From Bacteroidota bacterium (GTDB taxonomy: Bacteria > Bacteroidota > Bacteroidia > Flavobacteriales > Flavobacteriaceae): DNA of 64,000 nt. Below are positions 24,746-32,339 of this stretch, one piece after another. A model generated the notes under the pieces. It was given only the letters and a program-made list of their open reading frames with translations. It was not told the origin of the DNA and did no database searches. The number at the start of each line of letters is the position of its first letter. Within the stretch, counting starts at the first letter, position 1. Made by a program: the position numbers and the translations under genes. The stretch spans positions 237,241 to 301,240 of the forward strand of contig CANFJB010000001.1 of NCBI GenBank assembly GCA_947447375.1, given 5' to 3'.

Positions 24746-26209
24746 ATGCAAAAGCAATTTCTAAGTTTAAAGCTATCTCAAAAATTATCTCCACAACAAA
24801 TTCAGTTGATGAAGTTAATTCAATTGCCTACGCAAGCTTTTGAGCAACGTTTATTGGAGGAAATGAATGAAAATCCTGCCTTAGAAACAGGTACGGAAGA
24901 CAATTATGAAGCGGATGAGTTTGAAAATGAAAACTATGACGATTATGATGATGCCGAAAATGATCGAATTGAAGCCGATGACATCAATATTGACGATTAC
25001 CTAACCAACGACGAAATTCCCGATTACAAAACCCAATCCAATAATTATGGTGATGAAGATTCCAATTTAGAATCGCCATTGGCATCGCCTGTTAGTTTTC
25101 ACCAAGATTTAATCAATCAGTTGAATACTTTTATTTTGAATGATAGCGAGCGTGAAATTGCAGAATTTTTGGTTGGCAGCATTGATGATATGGGTTATAT
25201 TCGAAGAAGCATTCAAGATATTGTTGATGATTTAGCGTTTACTCAAGGGATTTATACCGATGAAAAAACGGTTGAAAATTTATTGCACGTTATTCATGAA
25301 TTGGAGCCTTCAGGCGTTGGAGCTCGCGATTTGCAAGAATGTTTGTTACTACAATTAAAGCACAAAACACCAACAGAATCAGTGGCATTGGCGACTTCAA
25401 TTTTGTCGGAACAGTTTGATGCTTTTACAAAAAAACACTACGATAAGTTAATTCATAAGTTCAATGTTTCGAATGACCAATTGAAAAAAGCCATTCATGA
25501 AATTGAAAAATTAAACCCAAAACCAGGCGGATCGTTCACCGGGAATAATAAAGTAACTGAAAATATTGTCCCTGATTTTGCGATTAGAATTGTTGACGGT
25601 GAGTTAGAACTTACGTTAAATGGTAGAAATGCTCCTTCGCTTCATGTTTCCAAAGATTATCAGGAAATGATGCAAACCTATAAAGTTTCCAAAGACAAAT
25701 CGAATTCTCAAAAAGAAGCCGTTCAGTTTATTAAGCAAAAATTGGATTCAGCAAAATGGTTTATTGATGCCATCAAGCAACGCCAAGAAACATTGTATGT
25801 TACGATGAATGCAATCATGCATTTTCAAGAAGAATTTTTCCTTGATGGAGAAGAAACAAAGATGAAACCGATGATTTTGAAGGATATTGCCGATATGGTA
25901 GGTCTAGATATTTCTACGATTTCTCGTGTTGCTAATAGCAAATATGTAGAAACTCCATACGGTACAAAATTGATCAAAGAGTTCTTTTCTGAGGCAATGA
26001 AAAACGATCAAGGAGAAGATGTTTCCACATTAGAAATAAAGAAAATTCTACAAAATGTAATTGCCGAAGAAGACAAACACAAGCCTTTGCCAGATGATCA
26101 ATTAGCAGAAATATTAAAAGAAAGAGGTTACCCAATTGCGAGAAGAACAATTGCAAAATACAGAGAATTGCTAGATATTCCTGTGGCTAGAATGAGAAAA
26201 AAAATGTAA
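24746..26209 (+). CDS. rpoN: RNA polymerase sigma-54 factor
   Basis: 487 residues. Region I is Gln/Leu-rich (LSLKLSQKLSPQQIQLMKLIQLP), followed by an acidic region II (about 50-100), the core-binding domain, a helix-turn-helix, and the RpoN box ARRTIAKYRELL near the C-terminus, which recognises the -24 promoter element. It directs RNA polymerase to sigma-54 promoters that need enhancer-binding ATPases; none is encoded in the window. It lies 82 bases after asnS, across an inverted-repeat spacer, and 13 bases before the PAP2-like gene. Confidence 0.95.
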   Translation: MQKQFLSLKLSQKLSPQQIQLMKLIQLPTQAFEQRLLEEMNENPALETGTEDNYEADEFENENYDDYDDAENDRIEADDINIDDYLTNDEIPDYKTQSNNYGDEDSNLESPLASPVSFHQDLINQLNTFILNDSEREIAEFLVGSIDDMGYIRRSIQDIVDDLAFTQGIYTDEKTVENLLHVIHELEPSGVGARDLQECLLLQLKHKTPTESVALATSILSEQFDAFTKKHYDKLIHKFNVSNDQLKKAIHEIEKLNPKPGGSFTGNNKVTENIVPDFAIRIVDGELELTLNGRNAPSLHVSKDYQEMMQTYKVSKDKSNSQKEAVQFIKQKLDSAKWFIDAIKQRQETLYVTMNAIMHFQEEFFLDGEETKMKPMILKDIADMVGLDISTISRVANSKYVETPYGTKLIKEFFSEAMKNDQGEDVSTLEIKKILQNVIAEEDKHKPLPDDQLAEILKERGYPIARRTIAKYRELLDIPVARMRKKM

Positions 26210-26222
26210 TCTATTTATAATT

Positions 26223-26828
26223 TTGAAAAAAATCATTGCCCTTTTTTCCTATATTTTCCATCCGATATTCATCCCGATGTTTGGAACGTTATTCTATTTT
26301 TTTATTAGCACTTTTTATTATACCAATCAACAGAAATACCTCGTTTTATTGCAAATAGGCGTAGTGACAATATTAATTCCAATTGCGTTTTTCTATTTTT
26401 TACGTTCCTACGATAAGGCAGATAACGTAATGGTTCCTGATTTAACCCAACGTAAAATTCCTTTGATTTTTCATGGAATGATTATCTATTTATTACTTTC
26501 GAATACCATTAAAGAAAACATTTTACCTGAATTATATTACTTTTTGTTGGGGGGATTTATTAGTACTATTATCTTGTTTGTATTGGTATTCTTAAAAATA
26601 AAAGCAAGCATTCATATGGTTGGAATTAGCACATTAACTGTTTTTGTTAGTGCGTTAAGTTTGCATTTTGAGGTAAATGTTATTTATGGAATTGCCGTTT
26701 TAGTAGGGTTAAATGGATTAGTCGCCACTTCAAGATTGGAGTCAAAAGCGCATACTAATAGAGAAATTCTAATTGGATTTTTTATAGGATTTATACCGCA
26801 ACTGGTTTTAACTTACTTCTGGCTATAG
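26223..26828 (+). CDS. PAP2-like integral membrane protein
   Basis: 201 residues with about six membrane helices. TTG start at 26223, 13 bases after rpoN, gives MKKIIALFSYIFHPIFIP; no ATG fits as well. Features of type 2 phosphatidic acid phosphatases are visible in degenerate form: an RKIPL segment (about 80), SIH (about 131) in place of SGH, and SRLESKAHTNRE (about 168), matching S-R-x5-H-x3-D except that Glu replaces Asp. It may be a lipid phosphatase relative or an inactive derivative. The gene overlaps the 3' end of the convergent barrel gene by 6 bases. Confidence 0.6.
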   Translation: MKKIIALFSYIFHPIFIPMFGTLFYFFISTFYYTNQQKYLVLLQIGVVTILIPIAFFYFLRSYDKADNVMVPDLTQRKIPLIFHGMIIYLLLSNTIKENILPELYYFLLGGFISTIILFVLVFLKIKASIHMVGISTLTVFVSALSLHFEVNVIYGIAVLVGLNGLVATSRLESKAHTNREILIGFFIGFIPQLVLTYFWL

Positions 26829-27509
26829 AATGTAAAACATAAATCCGAAATTCAACGAATTCGTTTCTATCGCTCTTCCGTTCAATTCCGCCGATTTAAA
26901 TATTGGATTTAATCCATAATAAATATTAAAATTAACGGTGTTATACCCAACGCTAAGGTAGGTTCCGTATTGGAATTTGTTGATGTCGGGGTTTCCAGTT
27001 ATTAAATAGGAAGTTTGGCTGTCCTCATATTTTGATTGTGTATAAAACAAATAACTCAATTTTAATCCGGTATAAATTCTCCAAAATTTGTGAGTTTCTG
27101 GTACAGAAGTTCTCCATCTATATTCTATTGGAATATCTATAGAATGCAATGATAATTTATTTTTGTCGAATAACGTTCCGTCTTGAATAACGCTGTATTG
27201 AGGTTTCCCATTGATTTCAGAAATCAATATATTCTGATTGTAATTGTTCCAAGAATATCCCAATCCGGCCGCAATTGCTTTGTTTCTTGCTTTATTTATT
27301 GGCATGTCCCTCAAAATTCCGATAGAAAAACTGGGTGTAAATTTATTTTGGGTAACACCAACTGGCCTTTTTTGAAGCGTATTGTAGGTAATACTAATAT
27401 AAAATTGATCTTCACGATACAAAGAATCTACCGCTTCAAAATCGGGAACCGACTGAGCAAAAACGGAGCAAAAAGATAGAAAAATTAAGCAATTTATCAG
27501 AATACGCAT
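26823..27509 (-). CDS. Outer-membrane beta-barrel protein, PorT-like
   Basis: 228 residues. Signal peptide 1-18 (CSVFAQ). The body alternates short polar and aromatic strands (FYISITYN, FSIGILRD, IDIPIEYRWRT, IYTGLKLSYLFY, GTYLSVGYNTVNFNIYYGL, NSLNFGFMFYIL) and ends in a hydrophobic residue after F, as outer-membrane barrels do. Size and layout recall PorT family proteins, one of which (SprT/PorT) takes part in type IX secretion; I cannot show that this is that orthologue. It stands alone on the minus strand. Other possibility: a generic eight-stranded outer-membrane protein. Confidence 0.6.
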   Translation of the reverse strand: MRILINCLIFLSFCSVFAQSVPDFEAVDSLYREDQFYISITYNTLQKRPVGVTQNKFTPSFSIGILRDMPINKARNKAIAAGLGYSWNNYNQNILISEINGKPQYSVIQDGTLFDKNKLSLHSIDIPIEYRWRTSVPETHKFWRIYTGLKLSYLFYTQSKYEDSQTSYLITGNPDINKFQYGTYLSVGYNTVNFNIYYGLNPIFKSAELNGRAIETNSLNFGFMFYIL

Positions 27510-27626
27510 ATCTCTTATTTTTGTGGTTTAAAGATACGAAAAAGTAATAGAAATACTTTTAATTCTTTTTGTTGATAAAAAACAAAAACTCTAATATCTT
27601 AATTAATAAGTTATTAGAGTTTGCAT

Positions 27627-27652
27627 TCATTCTTTGCAGAGAGGAAGGGATT
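27627..27652. repeat. Duplicate of the tRNA-Ser 3' end and flank (copy 1 of a 26-bp direct repeat)
   Basis: Identical over 26 bases to 27792-27817, which spans the last 16 bases of the tRNA gene and 10 bases of its downstream flank. The core is TTTGCAGAGAGGAAGGGATT. Separation is 165 bases. Such duplication of a tRNA 3' end is what site-specific integration leaves behind. Confidence 0.8.
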
Positions 27653-27693
27653 ACTTTGTTATCCCGGGAGGAGGAACTCACAAAGAATTATTG

Positions 27694-27718
27694 TTGGCAT
27701 AAATGCCAAATCATTTTT
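27694..27718 (+). terminator. Possible terminator hairpin
   Basis: TTGGCAT-AA-ATGCCAA stem followed by ATCATTTTTTA. Lies between the tRNA 3'-end copies. No plus-strand gene is known to end here, so function is unsure. Confidence 0.4.
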
Positions 27719-27726
27719 TATTTTCT

Positions 27727-27759
27727 AAGCAGGAACAAACTAAAAAGTTTGTCCTGCTT
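27727..27759. other. Imperfect hairpin upstream of tRNA-Ser terminator
   Basis: AAGCAGGA-A-CAAACT pairs with AGTTTGTCCTGCTT, with one bulged A and a 4-base loop. No clear T-run on either side. It lies between the two copies of the tRNA 3' end and is not explained by a gene. Confidence 0.5.
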
Positions 27760-27763
27760 TAAA

Positions 27764-27789
27764 ACAAAAAAGCTTCCCTTTCAGGAAGC
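27764..27789 (-). terminator. Terminator of tRNA-Ser
   Basis: On the minus strand GCTTCC-TGAAAG-GGAAGC is followed by a T-run, 12 bases after the 3' end of the tRNA. Confidence 0.8.
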
Positions 27790-27791
27790 AA

Positions 27792-27817
27792 TCATTCTTT
27801 GCAGAGAGGAAGGGATT
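27792..27817. repeat. Copy 2 of the 26-bp direct repeat, inside the tRNA-Ser 3' end
   Basis: See 27627-27652. The next base differs (C here, A there), so the identity ends within the T-arm region of the tRNA. Confidence 0.8.
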
Positions 27818-27886
27818 CGAACCCTCGATATGTTGCCATATACACGCTTTCCAAGCGTGCGCCTTCAGCCACTCGGCCACCTCTCT
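27802..27886 (-). tRNA. tRNA-Ser(GGA)
   Basis: On the minus strand a full cloverleaf can be drawn: acceptor AGAGAGG/CCTCTCT with discriminator G (as needed for serine), D-arm GCCGAGTGGCTGAAGGC, anticodon arm CACGCTTGGAAAGCGTG with GGA, long variable arm ATATG-GCAA-CATAT, and T-arm GAGGGTTCGAATCCCTT. CCA is not encoded. The long variable arm and the discriminator base fit serine. A terminator hairpin follows. A frame of 111 codons drawn across this region on the plus strand is not a gene. Confidence 0.97.
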
Positions 27887-27943
27887 ATTTGGGATTGCAA
27901 ATAACTAAAAAAAAAGTCGTTAATAAAAGTTAATTAGAGAGAT

Positions 27944-28969
27944 TTATGATATTTCCCCACGGATGGAAGTTTCAAAAATAGTTTTGAAATCTTTTGCAGG
28001 AACTTTTTGTCCCAATAGGAACATTAATTTGGTAACGGCAGCTTCAGTAGTGATGTCTTTACCAGAAATTACCCCTATTTTTTTCAAAAAAGTACTCGTT
28101 TCATAATGACCCATCGTAACACTTCCGCCTGAACATTGGGTAACATTAACAATGTGTAAGCCACTTTTAATTGCTTTTTTAAGAAGCGAAATAAACCACT
28201 CGTCTGTTGGGGCATTCCCAGATCCATACGTTTCTAAAACAATTCCTTTTAAGTTTGGAATATTTAATATTGCCGACAATACCGATTCGTTAATTCCGGG
28301 AAACATTTTTATTACCGCTACATGATCATCTAAATCGGTGTTGATCTTGAATTTTTTACTTGATTTAGGTAATAAAAACGGAGTATTTATTTTCAAATGC
28401 ACACCCGATTCAGCCAATTCAGGATAATTTGGTGAAGCAAATGCATTGAAGTGTTCTGCGTTGATTTTCGTAGTTCTATTGCCACGATACAACTTGTATT
28501 CAAAATAAAGACCTACTTCTGAAATAACAGCTTTATTTTTTGTTTGTAAAGAAGCGATTTGAATTGCAGTAATTAGATTTTCTTTGGCGTCCGTTCTTAA
28601 ATCTCCAATTGGCAATTGAGAGCCAGTTATTATTACCGGTTTAGTTAGATTTTCAAGCATAAAACTCAATGCTGACGCCGTATAGGACATGGTGTCTGAT
28701 CCATGTAAAACTACAAATCCATCAAAAGAATCGTAATTATTCTTGATACTATTTGCAATAGAAATCCAATGAATTGAAGTCATATTGGAAGAATCCAATG
28801 GCTTTTCAAATGAAATCGTTTCTATATCGCAATCCAATTGTTTTAATTCGGGAATTTTAGAAATTAACTTACTGAAATTAAAAGCTTTCAAAGCGCCCGT
28901 TTCGAAATCTTTCATCATTCCGATAGTGCCACCTGTGTATATTAATAATATTTTAGCTTTAGATTGCAT
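27944..28969 (-). CDS. ansA: Type I L-asparaginase
   Basis: 341 residues. N-terminal ILLIYTGGTIGM holds the catalytic Thr of asparaginases, and VLHGSDTMSYTASALSFML with the second Thr/Asp motif follows; TGSQLPIGDLRTDAKENL is typical of the type I group. No signal peptide, so it is cytoplasmic and turns asparagine into aspartate and ammonia. The ATG overlaps the 3' end of the acyltransferase gene by 11 bases, suggesting coupled translation. The acyltransferase-asparaginase pair is probably one transcription unit. Confidence 0.93.
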   Translation of the reverse strand: MQSKAKILLIYTGGTIGMMKDFETGALKAFNFSKLISKIPELKQLDCDIETISFEKPLDSSNMTSIHWISIANSIKNNYDSFDGFVVLHGSDTMSYTASALSFMLENLTKPVIITGSQLPIGDLRTDAKENLITAIQIASLQTKNKAVISEVGLYFEYKLYRGNRTTKINAEHFNAFASPNYPELAESGVHLKINTPFLLPKSSKKFKINTDLDDHVAVIKMFPGINESVLSAILNIPNLKGIVLETYGSGNAPTDEWFISLLKKAIKSGLHIVNVTQCSGGSVTMGHYETSTFLKKIGVISGKDITTEAAVTKLMFLLGQKVPAKDFKTIFETSIRGEIS

Positions 28970-30095
28970 CTTCTAATTTCATTTTATTGACCACCGGATT
29001 GGCATACATAGCAAGGAAACTTTGCAATTGAAATTCATCAGAATGATCAATTCTCATTTCTAATCTTCGTTCGAAAAGTGCTTTTTCATCTGCCGTATAC
29101 AAATGAGAAAACTGAGTCGTGCCGTTTAACATATCGTAAGCAATATAGTTGGTTGGCCATAATTTATAGTTCTTTATAATTGCATCATCTAAAACGTGAG
29201 CCAATGCTTGGATTTGCTTATTGGCATTTTCAAATTCTGAACCTATAGCATCCAACTCGGTATCTAATATTTTTCCAACACTAATATGGATTCTTTTCTT
29301 CGGACCCATGATTCCGCTTAATAGCGTATTAAAATCTTCATTTTTTGCTTTTACATAGACTTCATTATTTGCTTCAGCAATTAATTGAGGCATTTTTAAA
29401 GCGTCGGTAGGGTCGTATTCGTAGGAAATTGAAATAGGAACAATTCTAATTTTCTTAAAATATTTAATACTATTTTCCTCTTCAGAACCCATCGCAAGCA
29501 TTTTTAATACTCCTGGATGTGTCGCGTCATTTCCATCTTTGGTGCGTCCTTCTCGTTGTGCAATCCAAACCGATCGGTTTTCTCTCAACAATAATTGGGC
29601 AATATATTCCGACAATAACTTCGAACTTTGTAATAATTCTCTTGGCGGTAATCCTCTTAAAACAAGGAAGTTTCTATTGATTTTCGCTAAGATATTCATG
29701 AATGACTTTTTAACCAAGTTATCTCCAATTGCTGAGGCAGTCATCAATAATCCATGGTCAAACAAGCAGCCATTTAAAATGGAAGTATCTAAAATTATAT
29801 CTCTATGGTTCGAAATAAATAAATAGGAAGTATTTTGTTCTAAATTCTCAAATCCAGTTGTCGTTACACCTTCCGATGTCAATTCTATAACTTTTTGTAT
29901 AGAATGGTAAATAAAATTACTTTGAAAATCTCTAGTTGAATACGTCTTTCTAAGTTGTGTTTTCCAAACTTCTTCATCCACTCCAGGAAATGTAAATTCC
30001 ATTAATGCCTTCATCATTGGATGGTCCACTGTTTCTTTTAAAGCACCGTTTATTTCGGCGTCATAATAGGGTCTTATAGAATCAAATTTTGACAT
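28959..30095 (-). CDS. 1-acyl-sn-glycerol-3-phosphate acyltransferase family protein
   Basis: 378 residues, longer than PlsC. Acyltransferase motif I is SNHRDIILD (H-x4-D), with the later block LRENRSVWIAQREGRTKDGND and HPGVLKML typical of PlsB-like acyltransferases. There is no obvious signal peptide or helix bundle; it likely works at the inner face of the membrane in phospholipid synthesis. A long C-terminal part (after about 270) has no motif I recognise. It overlaps asparaginase. Exact acyl acceptor is unproven; both glycerol-3-phosphate and lysophosphatidate are possible. Confidence 0.82.
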   Translation of the reverse strand: MSKFDSIRPYYDAEINGALKETVDHPMMKALMEFTFPGVDEEVWKTQLRKTYSTRDFQSNFIYHSIQKVIELTSEGVTTTGFENLEQNTSYLFISNHRDIILDTSILNGCLFDHGLLMTASAIGDNLVKKSFMNILAKINRNFLVLRGLPPRELLQSSKLLSEYIAQLLLRENRSVWIAQREGRTKDGNDATHPGVLKMLAMGSEEENSIKYFKKIRIVPISISYEYDPTDALKMPQLIAEANNEVYVKAKNEDFNTLLSGIMGPKKRIHISVGKILDTELDAIGSEFENANKQIQALAHVLDDAIIKNYKLWPTNYIAYDMLNGTTQFSHLYTADEKALFERRLEMRIDHSDEFQLQSFLAMYANPVVNKMKLEDAI

Positions 30096-30157
30096 TTACA
30101 TTTTTATTTTATTCACAAATGAACGAAATTTTATCGAATTTATACTTTTAAAAGTGA

Positions 30158-30925
30158 TTAAATCCCAAAAATAGCTTTCGAATTTTCGGTAGTTTTTAAA
30201 GCAATTTCTTCTGATGATAATCCATAAAGTGAAGCTAATTTATCAACTACATTAACAATGTAACTGCTTTCATTTCTTTTTCCTCGAAAAGGAATAGGTG
30301 CTAAATACGGTGAATCTGTTTCTAAAACGAGGTGCTTCAAGTCGATTTGATTGATAAACTGATCGATTTTGCCATTCTTGAAAGTTACCACGCCTCCTAT
30401 TCCCAATTTCATGTTGTAGGAAATGGCTTGTAATGCTTGTTCATAGGTTCCTGAAAAACAATGAAAAATCCCAAATAAATCGGCTGATTTCTCTTCCTCT
30501 AATATTTCAAATATCTCATCGAAAGCCTCACGACAATGAATTACAATAGGTAATTTATATTTTTTTGCCAATTGGATTTGTCTTCTGAAGGCAATTTGCT
30601 GTTCTTTTAAATGGGTTTTATCCCAATACAAATCAATTCCGATTTCGCCAATTGCATAGAATTTTCTGTTTGCCAATTCCTGTTCTACAATTTGCAATTC
30701 GTCCAAATAATTGTCTTTTACATACGTTGGGTGCAATCCCATCATCAAAAAAACATTCTCGGGGTAATCCGATTCTAATGCATACATTTTTTGGATATAA
30801 TTTGAATCTATTGCGGGAATAAAAAAACGAGTTACTCCATTATTTATGGCACGCTGCATCATTTCATTACGATCAATGTCGAATTCTTCAGAATATAAAT
30901 GGGTATGTGTATCGGTGATTGTCAT
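30158..30925 (-). CDS. TatD family metal-dependent hydrolase
   Basis: 255 residues, full length. Metal-ligand motifs of TatD: THTHLYSEEFD at the N-terminus, GEIGIDLYWDK, VIHCREAFDE, FHCFSGT and LETDSPYLAP. TatD proteins are cytoplasmic deoxyribonucleases that may act in DNA repair or D-aminoacyl processing. Promoter TACCTTTG lies 19 bases upstream of the ATG with a TTG 22 bases further up. It stands 62 bases from the acyltransferase gene and may be cotranscribed with it. Confidence 0.93.
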   Translation of the reverse strand: MTITDTHTHLYSEEFDIDRNEMMQRAINNGVTRFFIPAIDSNYIQKMYALESDYPENVFLMMGLHPTYVKDNYLDELQIVEQELANRKFYAIGEIGIDLYWDKTHLKEQQIAFRRQIQLAKKYKLPIVIHCREAFDEIFEILEEEKSADLFGIFHCFSGTYEQALQAISYNMKLGIGGVVTFKNGKIDQFINQIDLKHLVLETDSPYLAPIPFRGKRNESSYIVNVVDKLASLYGLSSEEIALKTTENSKAIFGI

Positions 30926-30943
30926 TTTAATATATCAAAAAAA

Positions 30944-30951
30944 CAAAGGTA
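30944..30951 (-). promoter_or_regulatory. -7 promoter element for tatD-like gene
   Basis: Minus strand reads TACCTTTG; a TTG lies 22 bases further upstream (complement of 30974-30976), within the 17-23 spacing reported for Flavobacterium promoters. Confidence 0.6.
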
Positions 30952-30985
30952 CTATTTTGATTGGTTTTGAATTCAATTTACAAAT

Positions 30986-31020
30986 AAAATCCCGTTTAGT
31001 TGATACTAAACGGGATTTTT
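30986..31020 (-). terminator. Terminator after odhB
   Basis: Perfect 15-bp stem AAAATCCCGTTTAGT / ACTAAACGGGATTTT with a 4-base loop TGAT and flanking T-run, 20 bases after the odhB stop codon on the minus strand. Confidence 0.92.
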
Positions 31021-31039
31021 ATATATTGTCATTCAAATA

Positions 31040-32257
31040 TTACAATTCAAATGCTTTTTTAGGATTATTATCACATAACAATTCTACTGGATTTTCTAAC
31101 GCTTCTTTAACGGCAACTAGGAATCCAACTGACTCACGTCCGTCGATGATTCTGTGGTCATACGATAATGCAACATACATCATTGGGTGAATTTCAACTT
31201 TACCGTTCACCGCAATTGGGCGCTCAATAATATTGTGCATTCCTAAAATTCCTGATTGTGGCGGGTTGATAATTGGCGTACTCAACATACTTCCAAAAAC
31301 GCCTCCATTGGTAATCGTAAAAGTTCCTCCTGTCATATCGTCAACGGTAATTTGTCCGTCACGCGCTTTTATTGCTAATCTTTTTATCTCCGCTTCGATA
31401 CCTCTGAAAGTTAAGTTTTCGGCATTTCTAACTACAGGAACCATTAATCCTTTTGGTCCAGAAACGGCAATTGAAATATCACAAAAATCATATCCAATTT
31501 TGTAATCTCCGTCCATCATTGAGTTAACATCTGGGAATAAAGCTAAAGCTCTGGTAACTGCTTTGGTAAAAAAGGACATGTATCCTAAACCAACTCCATT
31601 ATGTTTTGCTTTGAACGCATCTTTGTATTCATTACGCAATGTGTTAATTGGCGTCATGTTTACTTCGTTGAAAGTGGTTAACATTGCGGTGTCGTTTTTT
31701 GCAGCTACTAATCTTTCCGCTACTTTACGACGCAACATTGATAATTTAGTTCTTTCCACACCTCTAGAACCTCCAGTTGGAGTTCCCATTGAAGGAACGG
31801 CATTTACAGCATCCTCTTTAGTGATTCTTCCGTCTTTTCCAGTTCCAATAATATCTGAAGGTTGGATATTTTTTTCGTCTAATATTTTTCTAGCTGCTGG
31901 TGAAGGTGTTCCAGACGCATAAGTTGCTGCTGCAGGAGCGGCTTTAACTTCAGCTGCTGCTGGTTTTGGTGCTTCAACTACTTTTGGGCTTTCTGCTGCT
32001 GGTGCTGCTCCCGATGGTTTCCCTTCGGTATCAATTAAGCAAACTACTGCTCCAACGGCTACTGTATCGCCTTCTTCTGCTTTTAAAGTGATGGTTCCAC
32101 TTACCTCAGCTGGTAATTCAAGAGTTGCTTTGTCAGAATCTACTTCAGCAATAGCTTGGTCTTTTTCTACATAATCGCCATCTTTTACTAACCAAGTTGC
32201 GATTTCAACTTCCTTAATTGATTCTCCCGGTGAGGGAACTTTCATTTCTAAAATCAT
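31040..32257 (-). CDS. odhB: Dihydrolipoyllysine-residue succinyltransferase (E2 of 2-oxoglutarate dehydrogenase)
   Basis: 405 residues. One lipoyl domain with the lipoylated Lys in [14 protein letters not shown], an Ala/Pro-rich linker, a peripheral-subunit-binding domain ([25 protein letters not shown]), and the catalytic acyltransferase domain ending with [16 protein letters not shown], where the His is catalytic. It transfers the succinyl group to CoA in the 2-oxoglutarate dehydrogenase complex of the TCA cycle. It lies 82 bases after sucA, across the inverted-repeat spacer, and is followed by a strong terminator. Confidence 0.95.
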   Translation of the reverse strand: MILEMKVPSPGESIKEVEIATWLVKDGDYVEKDQAIAEVDSDKATLELPAEVSGTITLKAEEGDTVAVGAVVCLIDTEGKPSGAAPAAESPKVVEAPKPAAAEVKAAPAAATYASGTPSPAARKILDEKNIQPSDIIGTGKDGRITKEDAVNAVPSMGTPTGGSRGVERTKLSMLRRKVAERLVAAKNDTAMLTTFNEVNMTPINTLRNEYKDAFKAKHNGVGLGYMSFFTKAVTRALALFPDVNSMMDGDYKIGYDFCDISIAVSGPKGLMVPVVRNAENLTFRGIEAEIKRLAIKARDGQITVDDMTGGTFTITNGGVFGSMLSTPIINPPQSGILGMHNIIERPIAVNGKVEIHPMMYVALSYDHRIIDGRESVGFLVAVKEALENPVELLCDNNPKKAFEL

Positions 32258-32281
32258 AATTTTTTGTTTAAGGTTTGAATT

Positions 32282-32332
32282 GTTTAAAGTTTAAAGTACT
32301 ATAACAGAAACTTTAAACCTTAAACTTTAAAC
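32282..32332. repeat. TTTAAAG-type inverted-repeat spacer between sucA and odhB
   Basis: Left arm GTTTAAAGTTTAAAG (32282-32296), right side CTTTAAAC (32311-32318) plus CTTAAACTTTAAAC (32319-32332). Arms are identical to those at 24677-24724. It could form a weak intracistronic hairpin. Confidence 0.75.
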
Positions 32333-32339
32333 TATTTTC

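Noticed and set aside
27569..27904. Plus-strand frame of 111 codons
   Set aside because: It runs through the tRNA-Ser gene (antisense) and its duplicated 3' end, and the composition is not protein-like.
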